Below are positions 17,281-25,248 of a DNA stretch of 55,859 nt, piece after piece. The notes beneath the pieces were generated by a model that was not told where the DNA came from, made no database searches, and worked only from the letters and a program-made list of their open reading frames with translations. A program made the position numbers and the translations under genes. Source of the DNA: Pseudomonadota bacterium (GTDB taxonomy: Bacteria > Pseudomonadota > Gammaproteobacteria > Thiotrichales > Thiotrichaceae); the NCBI GenBank assembly GCA_002747435.1, contig PDPH01000057.1, positions 1 to 55,859 of the forward strand, written 5' to 3'. The stretch's first letter is position 1. The number at the start of each line of letters is the position of its first letter.

Positions 17281-18404
17281 ATATACTGGTATTGAATGCA
17301 GGTAGCTCGTCCATCAAATACCAAGTATTTGCGATGGATCAGCAGCAAGCTATATTAAAAGGGCTGATTGACCGCATTGGTGAAACAGGCAGCGAGATAC
17401 CCGATCATCATGCTGCACTGGAACGTATTGCTCTACATTTGCGCACGGAAGCACTCCCCATACAAGCCATCGGCCACCGCGTCGTGCATGGGGGCGACTA
17501 TTTCCAGCAACCTGCTTTGATTAATGCAAAGGTTATCGAAGCGATCCAGGCCATGATTCCACTAGCCCCTTTACATAATCCGGCAAATTTAGAAGGTATT
17601 CGTGTCGCTCAAAGCTTGTTTCCCGACCTCCCTCAGGTCGCTGTTTTTGATACAGCCTTCCATCAGACCATGCCTGCCAAAGCCTACCGCTATGCTATAC
17701 CTAATGACTTGTATCGCAAACATAAAGTCCGCCGCTATGGCTTTCATGGCACTTCACATCATTATGTAGCTGAACAAGCCGCAGCCTATCTAGAGCACGA
17801 CCTGCATAGCTTAAACCTGATTAGCGCTCACTTGGGCAATGGCTGTAGCATGACAGCGATTGCTCAAGGGCTGAGTGTGGATACTTCTATGGGCATGACT
17901 CCTCTGGAAGGTTTAGTCATGGGAACACGCAGCGGCAATATAGATCCAGGTTTATTCCTTTTTCTGCAAAAACAATTAGGGCTGAGTGCGATTGATATAG
18001 ACACGTTGTTAAACAAGCACAGTGGATTGAAGGGCTTGTGTGGTGTCAGCGATATGCGCCAGATTCAACAATTAGCTGAAGAAAATCATGAACAAGCACA
18101 GCTTGCCGAAAGCCTGTTTGTCTATCATATTAGAAAATACATGGGTGCTTATACGGCGGTACTAGGCAAGGTGGATGCGGTTATTTTTACCGGCGGCATT
18201 GGCGAACACTCAGCGCATATCCGCGAGCAGGTTTGTCATGATCTGAATGTGCTAGGCATCACGCTGGATAAAACGCGCAATCAGGCCAAGCACAGCGGGA
18301 TTCGCACTATTCACAGTAAAGCTTCCCGTGTCAAAGTCTTGGTGATTCCCACCAATGAAGAACTTGCCATTGCACGCTACACCCAAAAATTCATAAACCA
18401 TTGA
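17277..18404 (+). CDS. ackA: Acetate kinase
   Basis: 375 residues, slightly short compared with ~400 in E. coli. ASKHA-fold signatures are all present: NAGSSSIKY at the N-terminus, GHRVVHGG, VFDTAFHQTMP, RYGFHGTSH, SAHLGNGCS, SMGMTPLEGLVMGTRSGNIDPG (split across the acetate/ATP site) and FTGGIGEHS. It transfers phosphate from acetyl phosphate to ADP. The ATG overlaps the pta stop (ATGA), so the two are translationally coupled. A 7-bp GACACCG hairpin at 18515-18540 follows but lacks a T tract, so I do not call a terminator. Confidence 0.97.
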   Translation: MNILVLNAGSSSIKYQVFAMDQQQAILKGLIDRIGETGSEIPDHHAALERIALHLRTEALPIQAIGHRVVHGGDYFQQPALINAKVIEAIQAMIPLAPLHNPANLEGIRVAQSLFPDLPQVAVFDTAFHQTMPAKAYRYAIPNDLYRKHKVRRYGFHGTSHHYVAEQAAAYLEHDLHSLNLISAHLGNGCSMTAIAQGLSVDTSMGMTPLEGLVMGTRSGNIDPGLFLFLQKQLGLSAIDIDTLLNKHSGLKGLCGVSDMRQIQQLAEENHEQAQLAESLFVYHIRKYMGAYTAVLGKVDAVIFTGGIGEHSAHIREQVCHDLNVLGITLDKTRNQAKHSGIRTIHSKASRVKVLVIPTNEELAIARYTQKFINH

Positions 18405-18566
18405 AACTATCGAACTACCATCAAACTTGAGCTGGCTTAAGCTGACTTGCTTGAAGGCACAGCATTTTAGCTGTGACTGATCAAAACAACTAAACTAAAC
18501 TCTCTTGCCTCACTGACACCGGACAGGTTTGCTCGGTGTCAAAGAAGCTCTCCGTTTGTTTATTTG

Positions 18567-18941
18567 CTAACCTCCAATACATTCCCCAATCACAGTATCG
18601 ATCACATAAATACCATGCGGGTAAGTTGGATTACGTGTTCGAGCATTAAAGCTACACATTCCCCTAAAAGGTCCCTGCAATAAACCAGGAACCAATTGCA
18701 CTTTAATCAATTGACCTGGCAATATATCACCATACTGCACCTTATGAGTCACCACATCCAAGACTACTCGCTTGGACGTCGTGGGATTAGCAGGGTCTAC
18801 TATGATCGTACTGACTGACCTAATCTGTCCGTTAAAAACATAACCTTCATAACCTAGCTGCCCTGCTTGTGGAGGTGGCGCTGAACAAGCAGATAATCCA
18901 CTTAAAGTACCTAATAAAATCAATAACGCTTTCAGTTTCAT
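18567..18941 (-). CDS. Hypothetical lipoprotein
   Basis: 124 residues. Signal peptide LLILLGTLSGLSAC with lipobox Cys19 followed by SAPPP, an unstructured linker. The remainder is a small beta-rich domain (GYEGYVFNGQIRSVSTIIVDP, DILPGQLIKVQLVPG) with two further cysteines (C97 and C121). I do not recognise the family. AAGGAG lies 11 nt upstream of the ATG. It is monocistronic on the minus strand, convergent with ackA and divergent from roxA. Confidence 0.7.
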   Translation of the reverse strand: MKLKALLILLGTLSGLSACSAPPPQAGQLGYEGYVFNGQIRSVSTIIVDPANPTTSKRVVLDVVTHKVQYGDILPGQLIKVQLVPGLLQGPFRGMCSFNARTRNPTYPHGIYVIDTVIGECIGG

Positions 18942-19088
18942 TATTTAATATTCTCCTTATGCTAAAGCGATGCTCCAACATAGCACAAGCTATACAAGAG
19001 CTATACAAGCTTTCATGCTATGGCATGGGTGTCTTACAGAGTGTATAAGCATTAAACTAAACGTTTGCCAAACTTATGGATAAATACG

Positions 19089-19937
19089 GTGCATTATTCA
19101 AGATTAACTCATTTAGGCGATTTAGCGCTGAGTGACTTTTTACGAGATTATTGGCAGCAAAAACCTTTGCTGATTCGTCAGGCTTTTCCTGATTTCAATT
19201 TACCTTTGGATGGTCATGAATTAGCCGGTATCGCCTGTGATACAGACACAGCTCGCTTAGTCATAGAAAAAGGTGGCACAGTGCCTTGGGAGATTAAGTA
19301 TGGACCACTGCAACGTAAGGATTTCAAGTGCTTGCCAGCCAGTCACTGGACTTTATTAGTCAATGATATGGAACAGCTAGCACCAGAATTGCAAGCATTG
19401 ATTGAACCATTTCGCTTTATTCCTGACTGGCGTATTGATGACCTCATGATTAGCTATGCAGTTGAGGGTGGCTCGGTTGGTCCCCATATTGATGCCTATG
19501 ATGTCTTTTTATTACAGGCACAAGGCACACGTCGCTGGCAAATCAGTTACCAAGCTTGTGAGGAAGATAATTTTCTGCCCGAGCCCGAATTACGCATTAT
19601 GCGGGAATTTCACGCGGATGAAGAATGGCTATTGCAAACAGGCGATCTGCTGTATTTACCTCCGAATGTTCCGCACTATGGTGTAGCCATCGGCGAGTGC
19701 ATGACTTGCTCGATTGGTTTTCGTGCACCCAGCCGTGCAGATCTGCTGGAAGATTTATTAGGACAATTGATCGAAGAACCCCGTATGCAGGAACGCTATC
19801 GTGATCAGGGGCGCAGCGTGCAGGATAACCCAGAAATATTGGCAGAAGAAGACTTAGAAAAACTGACAGATTTCATTCTGGAAGCCTTACCTGATCGAGC
19901 TGGCATTAAACATTGGCTACAGGAAAATTTAGGATAA
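19089..19937 (+). CDS. roxA: Ribosomal oxygenase RoxA (YcfD-like), short form
   Basis: JmjC/cupin 2-oxoglutarate-Fe(II) oxygenase closely resembling E. coli RoxA/YcfD, which hydroxylates an arginine of ribosomal protein uL16. Shared segments: FRFIPDWRIDDLMIS, GGSVGPHIDAYDVF and TGDLLYLPPNVPHYG. With the GTG 19089 start the Fe ligands are H133, D135 and H196. At about 282 residues it lacks the ~80-residue C-terminal winged-helix region of the 373-residue E. coli protein. Alternative start: TTG 19065. Neither has a clear ribosome-binding site; GTG gives the N-terminus nearest to E. coli. Its expected substrate, rplP, is at 50878-51291. Confidence 0.85.
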   Translation: MHYSRLTHLGDLALSDFLRDYWQQKPLLIRQAFPDFNLPLDGHELAGIACDTDTARLVIEKGGTVPWEIKYGPLQRKDFKCLPASHWTLLVNDMEQLAPELQALIEPFRFIPDWRIDDLMISYAVEGGSVGPHIDAYDVFLLQAQGTRRWQISYQACEEDNFLPEPELRIMREFHADEEWLLQTGDLLYLPPNVPHYGVAIGECMTCSIGFRAPSRADLLEDLLGQLIEEPRMQERYRDQGRSVQDNPEILAEEDLEKLTDFILEALPDRAGIKHWLQENLG

Positions 19938-20022
19938 GCAACACTTTCTCTATACAGCATAGATAAAGCCAACAAATGATGCTAAGTTTCACGCTTTGCA
20001 TTTGACCCAAAGAATCAGCCCA

Positions 20023-20589
20023 GTGACCAATATTGTAAAAACCTTTCTTACCCCTCAGCAATTGATGGATAGCTCTCTACTACTGGCACAAACCATTTAT
20101 GACAGTGGTTTCCGCCCTGACTTCATTGTTGCTATTTGGCGTGGCGGTACGCCAGTGGGCATTGTGATTCAGGAATTATTTGAATACTACGGTACGAAGA
20201 CGGATCATATTGCTATTCGCACCTCTTACTATACTGGCCTCAATCAAACCGCTCGGGAAGTTAAAGTACATGGTTTGGAATATTTAACCAAAAATGCCAA
20301 CCAAGAAGATAGACTGCTGATTGTGGATGATGTATTTGACTCGGGAAACAGTATCCGCGCCACACTGGAACGCATTCGTGCTGAATCGCGTCTCAATACG
20401 CCGCACGATATTCGCATTGCCACACCCTATTTCAAGCCCAATAAAAATACTACAACCATTGTGCCAGACTATTTTGTACATGAAACAGATGACTGGTTGG
20501 TCTTCCCACATGAATTAGATGGTCTAACTGCCACTGAAATCCGCGAACACAAACCTTGGGCAAAAGATATTATCCACTTGAAAAACTGA
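20023..20589 (+). CDS. Hypoxanthine/guanine-type phosphoribosyltransferase
   Basis: Type I phosphoribosyltransferase of ~188 residues. The PRPP-binding motif is LLIVDDVFDSGNS, preceded by FRPDFIVAIWRGG (PPi loop) and the flexible-loop region IAIRTSYYTG. The C-terminal half (RIATPYFKPNKN, VPDYFVHETDDWLVFPHELDGLT) matches the COG2236-like hypoxanthine phosphoribosyltransferases of gammaproteobacteria, which salvage purine bases. The guanine deaminase gene nearby supports a purine role. Start uncertain: GTG 20023 preferred, TTG 19996 possible; neither has a good ribosome-binding site. Confidence 0.82.
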   Translation: MTNIVKTFLTPQQLMDSSLLLAQTIYDSGFRPDFIVAIWRGGTPVGIVIQELFEYYGTKTDHIAIRTSYYTGLNQTAREVKVHGLEYLTKNANQEDRLLIVDDVFDSGNSIRATLERIRAESRLNTPHDIRIATPYFKPNKNTTTIVPDYFVHETDDWLVFPHELDGLTATEIREHKPWAKDIIHLKN

Positions 20590-20605
20590 GTAGATCTCTA
20601 ATTGA

Positions 20606-20791
20606 CGCATACTGGTGAAGAGAACGCTGGATAAAACTCAGAAAATCTTGTTCATTACAGCAAGTTGCAGTCCAACCCAACCATCGAGATAAATATTCAC
20701 GGTTATCCGCTGCCAGCTTGACGTATAAAGGAGCAAATGACGGCTATAATAAAGCCAGCTTAATCTCTTCATCAATGATTTCTGCAAACAT
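20606..20791 (-). pseudogene. RimL-like GNAT acetyltransferase remnant
   Basis: Reading the minus strand from ATG 20791 gives MFAEIIDEEIKLALL, a TAG stop, then PSFAPLYVKLAADNREYLSR and WLGW, ending in LSFIQRSLHQYA. This is the N-terminal third of a ribosomal-protein-serine N-acetyltransferase: family members begin with a DDEIxLRLL strand, then NREYLxxWLPW, then FIxxSLxQ. One in-frame stop interrupts it, and after about residue 60 homology ends as it runs into the 3' end of the phosphoribosyltransferase gene. The acetyl-CoA-binding region is gone. It sits just upstream of nothing on its strand; a decayed, truncated gene. Confidence 0.7.
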
Positions 20792-20815
20792 CTGTTTTGA
20801 ACATCTCCTAGTCGG

Positions 20816-22129
20816 CTAACGAGTTTTAAAAACGGCTTGCTCCCCCAAAGTATAAGTAGCCGCTACCGCTCTGTCATCAGCTAGCATCAATAAAGCAAAG
20901 ACTAAATCATGAATATCCCGCACCTTATGCAAACGCCGTTTTAACAAAGGTGTAGCCTGCAAATCCAAGACGACAAAATCTGCTTCCTTGCCCTGCTCAA
21001 AGTTGCCAATTTTATCATCCAGATACAAAGCTTTAGCTCCGCCTAGCGTCAACAAATACAAGGCTTGCCAAGCAGATAATTGATGCCCCAGTAATTGCGT
21101 CACTTTGTAAGCATTATTCGCCACCTGGAATAAACTGAAGCGGTCTCCACCGCCAACATCTGTCCCCATACCCACTCGCACACCAGCCATCTTTGTTTTA
21201 TGCCAATCAAATAAACCACTGCCAATAAACAAATTGGAACACGGACAAAAGGCGACCGCAGCCCCCTGCTCAGCCATTAAGTGGCGATCGGTATCATCCA
21301 GATAGATCGCATGTGCCAGCACACTACGCGGCTTTAGCAAACCATAGTGTTGATAAACATCCAGATAACTACGCCGTTCTGGAAACAATGCCTGAACCCA
21401 ATCCACTTCAGCTTGATTCTCGGCCAAATGGGTATGCAAATATACATCGGGAAACTCAGCCAGCAATTGTTGTGCTTTAGCTAATTGCTCCGGGCTAGAA
21501 GTGGGTGCAAAACGCGGCGTGACAGCATAGGCTAAGCGTCCCCGTCCATGCCATTTTTCAATCAAGACTTTGCTGTCTTGGTAAGCAGATTCAGGGGTAT
21601 CGCGCAAATCATTGGGGCAATGACGATCCATCATCACTTTACCCGCAATCATGCGTAATTGACGCGCCGCCGCCGCTTCAAAAAAAGCATCAACTGACTC
21701 AGGGTGCACTGTCCCAAACACCAAGGCTGTCGTCGTGCCATTGCTGAGTAACTCATCTAAAAAAAACTCAGCCACTTCACGCGCATGTTCACTATCTGCA
21801 AACTGCTTTTCAGTGGGAAAAGTATAAGTTTGCAACCACTCTAATAACTGCTCACCATAAGCAGCAATCATATCAGTTTGTGGATAATGGATATGCGTAT
21901 CAACAAAGCCTGGCACCAGTAGATGATGCGGGTAATGCAATAAGTCGCAATCTTCAGGCAAAGTCGCCAGCACATCAGCCGCTGCCCCTACTTGCTGCAC
22001 ATACCCATCGCATACTAATAAAATACCATCAGGAAAATATTGCACCGCCGAACTATTTAGTTCATTGCCCGGATCATCGCGCAAGTGCAAGAGAGATGCC
22101 CGAAAAGCACGTTGCCGTGATGGCCTCAT
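20816..22129 (-). CDS. guaD: Guanine deaminase
   Basis: 437 residues from ATG 22129, set by AAGGAG 8 nt upstream. Amidohydrolase-superfamily enzyme that hydrolyses guanine to xanthine and ammonia. Metal ligands are visible in VDTHIHYPQ (H79, H81), the HTHLAEN strand, and GTDVGGGDR near the C-terminal third; CPCSNLFIGSG is the guanine deaminase signature. The N-terminal composite domain and the C-terminal KEADFVVLDL strand are complete. Neighbouring purine phosphoribosyltransferase suggests guanine salvage or catabolism, but they are convergent and not an operon. Confidence 0.95.
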   Translation of the reverse strand: MRPSRQRAFRASLLHLRDDPGNELNSSAVQYFPDGILLVCDGYVQQVGAAADVLATLPEDCDLLHYPHHLLVPGFVDTHIHYPQTDMIAAYGEQLLEWLQTYTFPTEKQFADSEHAREVAEFFLDELLSNGTTTALVFGTVHPESVDAFFEAAAARQLRMIAGKVMMDRHCPNDLRDTPESAYQDSKVLIEKWHGRGRLAYAVTPRFAPTSSPEQLAKAQQLLAEFPDVYLHTHLAENQAEVDWVQALFPERRSYLDVYQHYGLLKPRSVLAHAIYLDDTDRHLMAEQGAAVAFCPCSNLFIGSGLFDWHKTKMAGVRVGMGTDVGGGDRFSLFQVANNAYKVTQLLGHQLSAWQALYLLTLGGAKALYLDDKIGNFEQGKEADFVVLDLQATPLLKRRLHKVRDIHDLVFALLMLADDRAVAATYTLGEQAVFKTR

Positions 22130-22348
22130 AACACTACTCCTTGTACAACTATTTCGCCAATTGTGCCACAACACTTAAAAGACAACCCGTTCATTCGAAG
22201 CAACCACCCCCCGACACCTTGAACCAGTATTCATAAAGTACGCCTCCTTTTATCTAAAAATGACTCACTTTAAAAAAGTTCTGCTAATTACGTCAGCAAC
22301 TGCTATAAAACAAGCATTTACGAAGTGCTTTATGCAAATGGAGGCTAT

Positions 22349-22768
22349 ATGCACAAACTTGGCTCAATCCTGATCATGTTAACCCTGCTCGGCTTAAGCG
22401 GCCAAACACAGGCTGGTAATGCAAATACTCAAACTGTATCTTTTCAAAATCAGCAACAAACCCAGCTTGTACAACAACAACGAGCAGCTCAGCAACGTGC
22501 TAAACAGATGCAATTACAGGCACAACAACGGGCAGCTCAACAGCGAGCACGAGTAATGGCAGAAAGGAAACGTCAACAAATGGCACGGCTGCGCGCAGCT
22601 CAACAACGAGCACGAGCCATGGCAGCAAGAAAGCGTCAACAAATGGCACAGCAACGGGCAGCTCAACAGCGTGCTAAGCAGATGCAATTACAAGCACAGC
22701 AAGGTAGCAAACCTGCTATAAAGCCTAATATAAAACCTCTTACAACTGTACAGACTTGCACTTTGTAA
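22349..22768 (+). CDS. Secreted Gln/Arg/Ala-rich repeat protein
   Basis: 139 residues from ATG 22349 with GGAGG 5 nt upstream (an in-frame ATG at 22325 lacks one). Signal peptide LGSILIMLTLLGLSGQTQA then GN. The mature protein is almost entirely Q, R, A and K with Met, predicted as one long basic helix or coiled coil, and ends in a short Lys/Pro tail with a single Cys (TVQTCTL). The function is unknown; such cationic low-complexity exported proteins can bind nucleic acid, LPS or cell-wall polymers, but nothing here proves it. A strong terminator follows, so it is monocistronic. Confidence 0.75.
   Translation: MHKLGSILIMLTLLGLSGQTQAGNANTQTVSFQNQQQTQLVQQQRAAQQRAKQMQLQAQQRAAQQRARVMAERKRQQMARLRAAQQRARAMAARKRQQMAQQRAAQQRAKQMQLQAQQGSKPAIKPNIKPLTTVQTCTL
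22481..22702 (+). repeat. A-B-B'-A repeat array in the Gln/Arg-rich gene
   Basis: Four units with symmetric order: A 22481-22528 (16 codons, RAAQQRAKQMQLQAQQ), B 22529-22591 and B' 22592-22654 (21 codons each, RAAQQRAR core then KRQQMA), A 22655-22702 identical in protein to the first. DNA identity between units is high, so they arose by recent duplication. Confidence 0.85.
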
Positions 22769-22789
22769 GTCCCCATCCACCTAAACCTA

Positions 22790-22834
22790 AAGGTACTTTT
22801 CCTATCAAGACAGAAAAGTACCTTGTTTTATTTT
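22790..22834 (+). terminator. Intrinsic terminator after the repeat protein
   Basis: A perfect 12-bp stem AAGGTACTTTTC (22790-22801) with 22813-22824, 11-nt loop, then GTTTTATTTT. It lies between convergent genes, 35 bp before the tadA stop. Confidence 0.9.
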
Positions 22835-22868
22835 GCTTGAGTCATAAATCAATCGGCGCATTGATAAA

Positions 22869-23387
22869 TTACGAAGCTTTTGTAAAGTTTTGTGGAACCT
22901 GCGTTGAGGCTTGGGCTTGCTTAGCTGCTTTTTGTGAAGCACGGCGCGTACGAAAAAAAGCTTGTAATTGCTCGGCACAAGTTTGCTGTAAAACCCCCCC
23001 TTCAACAATAATTTGATGATTATGGCGAGTATCATTCAGTAATTCAAACACACTACCCGCCGCTCCAGTCTTACAGTCATAAGCGCCAAAGACCAATCGT
23101 TCGATACGTGCGTGGATCATCGCTCCAACACACATAGGGCATGGCTCGAGGGTGACATATAGCGTACTACCTAGTAGGCGATAATTACCCACCTGCTGTC
23201 CTGCTTGACGTATAGCCATTATTTCAGCATGAGCAGTAGGATCATTTTGGCTCAATGGCTGATTAAATCCTTCCCCTAATACGGTATTATCACGAACCAG
23301 TACCGCCCCTACTGGAACTTCTCCCTGATCAGAAGCTTTGGCCGCCAAATTAAGGGCGTAAGACATCCAGTATTCCCTGCTGCTCAT
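22869..23387 (-). CDS. tadA: tRNA adenosine(34) deaminase TadA
   Basis: 172 residues. Zinc-dependent deaminase that converts A34 to inosine in tRNA-Arg(ACG). The zinc and catalytic residues are in TAHAEIMA (H53, E55) and EPCPMCVGAMIHARI (C83, C86). The C-terminal FFRTRR is the family tail; a further ~20 residues (QKAAKQAQASTQVPQNFTKAS) form an extra unstructured extension. Start ATG 23387 gives the usual N-terminus (YWMSYALNLAAKA). Confidence 0.96.
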   Translation of the reverse strand: MSSREYWMSYALNLAAKASDQGEVPVGAVLVRDNTVLGEGFNQPLSQNDPTAHAEIMAIRQAGQQVGNYRLLGSTLYVTLEPCPMCVGAMIHARIERLVFGAYDCKTGAAGSVFELLNDTRHNHQIIVEGGVLQQTCAEQLQAFFRTRRASQKAAKQAQASTQVPQNFTKAS

Positions 23388-23469
23388 ATTTCGTACACAA
23401 ATCTTTTGCTACATAACTATAATACTTGGGATACACCACAACGCGAACCCACATTTTAGGAGAATAACT

Positions 23470-25161
23470 ATGCCTATGGATAAGGAAAAACTAAACGAAC
23501 GCCTACGTCAGTTTGATAAAAATACCGTTCAGTTTATGAATGAACAACCACCCAAGTTCGTTGATAAAGACAAACCTGCCGAAAGTGCTAGCTTGTTTTC
23601 ACAAGCAAGTATCAATAGCCACGAGTACATCGAAGCCAAAGATAAAATTCGCCAAGAAACACTAGCAGATGCCCCACGTATTACTACTCGTTCTGCTTAT
23701 TCTCCCCGTGACAATGCCAGTAATTTAGTAGATGAGCTATCTTACAACAAACTCAATGAAATGGAGCAAGCTGGCTTAAAAGAAGCCAAACTGAAGGAAA
23801 CACCTTGGTCAGATGATTACTGGGGTATTTATAAAGGCATGTTGGGAGCGCGTTATGCTGATCCTGACTTTCCTGAATCATATGATTGGAAAACCAATGC
23901 TGATTATATTATTGCTCATCCGGCTATTGATATTCTCGAAAGCCGTAGTGCAACTCGCATTAATCGCCTCTCGCCTGCTGAAAAATACGACGCCTTATTA
24001 GGTGATACAGAAGGTTCGCTAACACAAGCCATGTGGATGGAAGGCAAACGTTATTATGATGCAAATGGTGAGGTCGAAAGCTGGATGGGGTTGTGTCATG
24101 GTTGGGCAACGGCTGCTTACATGCTGCCCCGCCCTAGTCAAGCCATTACCTTACTCAGTCCTGACAATATCCCCATCAAATTTTTCCCATCTGATATTAA
24201 AGCCCTAGGAACGCTGCTATGGGCTAATGCCGCCTCACGTACCAAGTTTATTGGTGGCCGCTGTAATGATAAAGAGCCAGAAACAGACGCGGAAACTGGC
24301 CGCATCACATCGGAGCGTTGTTTTGATACCAATCCAGGTACTTGGCACTTAGCCATAGTCAATCAAATTGGTGTCGCCAAACGCAGCTTTGTATTAGATG
24401 CAACGTTTGACTACGAAGTTTGGAATCAACCTGCATACGCTTATGAATACACTTATTTCAACCCTCAAACCCGTCAAGCGGTTGATCAATTGGCGGATGC
24501 TACTATTAGCCTTGATGACTACACCAATGACAAATTCAAACGCTTCCGCAGCCATAAAACCCGCTCAGTCGTCGGCATCGCTATGACCGTCACTTATGTT
24601 GTAGAAACTTGGCCACGCCAGAACGAAACAGACTCACCTGAAAATGATTCTGTGCAGGAAGTTGTTTATGAGTATGACTTAGAACTAGATGAAAATGGTG
24701 TCATTATTGGTGGTGAATGGTATCGCAATCGTCACCCTGACTTCCTCTGGACCCCAGCTAAAGACGCTAAAGCACAAACACAGTTTGAAAACAGTGCCAC
24801 TGGCAGTTGGAACAACGTGCTGCGCCCCGTACCTAAAAGCTGGCGCGCTGCTGCCAAACAAGCAGCCATCCAAGAGAAAGCCGCCCCCTTGGCAAAAATT
24901 GTTGAACAACTTATTGAGTTCTCAACTAGCAGCAGTGACCGTGGAGTACCTAGCTCTACTGGCGACAATAGTACAGACACCGATACTAGTACCGATAATA
25001 ATGGCAGCACCGACACAAACAATGCCCACAACGCAGGTTCTGAAAATAATAACACTAATAACCTCGGCAACTCTGGTAACACCAGTAGCAATCATAACAA
25101 TGCAAGCCCGCTCAGTAATTTGTTGAACTGGATACGTAATCTGTTTGGCCGAATGTTCTAA
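23470..25161 (+). CDS. Transglutaminase-elicitor-like Cys-His-Asp protein
   Basis: 563 residues, AGGAG 7 nt upstream. The central region (~112-380) resembles the Phytophthora/Vibrio GP42-type transglutaminase elicitor family: PWSDDYWGIYKG (112-123), GLCHGWATAAYM with candidate nucleophile C209, GTWHLAIVNQIG with H293, and FVLDATFDYEVWNQPAY with D310 (or D314). These form a plausible papain-like Cys-His-Asp triad for protein cross-linking or deamidation. Residues ~485-546 are an Asn/Ser/Thr/Asp-rich low-complexity tract, ending in an amphipathic tail (LSNLLNWIRNLFGRMF). There is no recognisable Sec signal peptide, so if it acts outside the cell another route is needed. Family assignment is from motif memory; activity is inferred. 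Confidence 0.65.
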   Translation: MPMDKEKLNERLRQFDKNTVQFMNEQPPKFVDKDKPAESASLFSQASINSHEYIEAKDKIRQETLADAPRITTRSAYSPRDNASNLVDELSYNKLNEMEQAGLKEAKLKETPWSDDYWGIYKGMLGARYADPDFPESYDWKTNADYIIAHPAIDILESRSATRINRLSPAEKYDALLGDTEGSLTQAMWMEGKRYYDANGEVESWMGLCHGWATAAYMLPRPSQAITLLSPDNIPIKFFPSDIKALGTLLWANAASRTKFIGGRCNDKEPETDAETGRITSERCFDTNPGTWHLAIVNQIGVAKRSFVLDATFDYEVWNQPAYAYEYTYFNPQTRQAVDQLADATISLDDYTNDKFKRFRSHKTRSVVGIAMTVTYVVETWPRQNETDSPENDSVQEVVYEYDLELDENGVIIGGEWYRNRHPDFLWTPAKDAKAQTQFENSATGSWNNVLRPVPKSWRAAAKQAAIQEKAAPLAKIVEQLIEFSTSSSDRGVPSSTGDNSTDTDTSTDNNGSTDTNNAHNAGSENNNTNNLGNSGNTSSNHNNASPLSNLLNWIRNLFGRMF

Positions 25162-25165
25162 GTAA

Positions 25166-25199
25166 TCAAAAATAAAGGCAGACGATTTAAGTCTGCCTT
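25166..25199 (-). terminator. Terminator of the IscR-like gene
   Basis: A 9-bp perfect stem AAGGCAGAC (25175-25183) with 25191-25199 and a 7-nt loop. On the minus strand it is followed by TATTTTTGATT; on the plus strand there is no T tract. It lies 50 bp after the minus-strand gene's stop. Confidence 0.7.
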
Positions 25200-25248
25200 C
25201 GGATACCGCGCCTGATTAGGAGGAGGAGTTTAGGCAACGGTCGCGGTG

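Noticed and set aside
18515..18540. Hairpin GACACCG/CGGTGTC after ackA as a terminator
   Set aside because: 7-bp stem with a long loop and no T tract on either strand.
21879..21887. Perfect DnaA-box sequence TGTGGATAA
   Set aside because: Single copy inside the guaD coding sequence, without clustering or an AT-rich unwinding element; expected by chance in 56 kb.
24689..25126. 145-codon frame inside the transglutaminase-like gene
   Set aside because: Overlaps the low-complexity coding region in another frame; composition follows from the real gene and no start signal is present.
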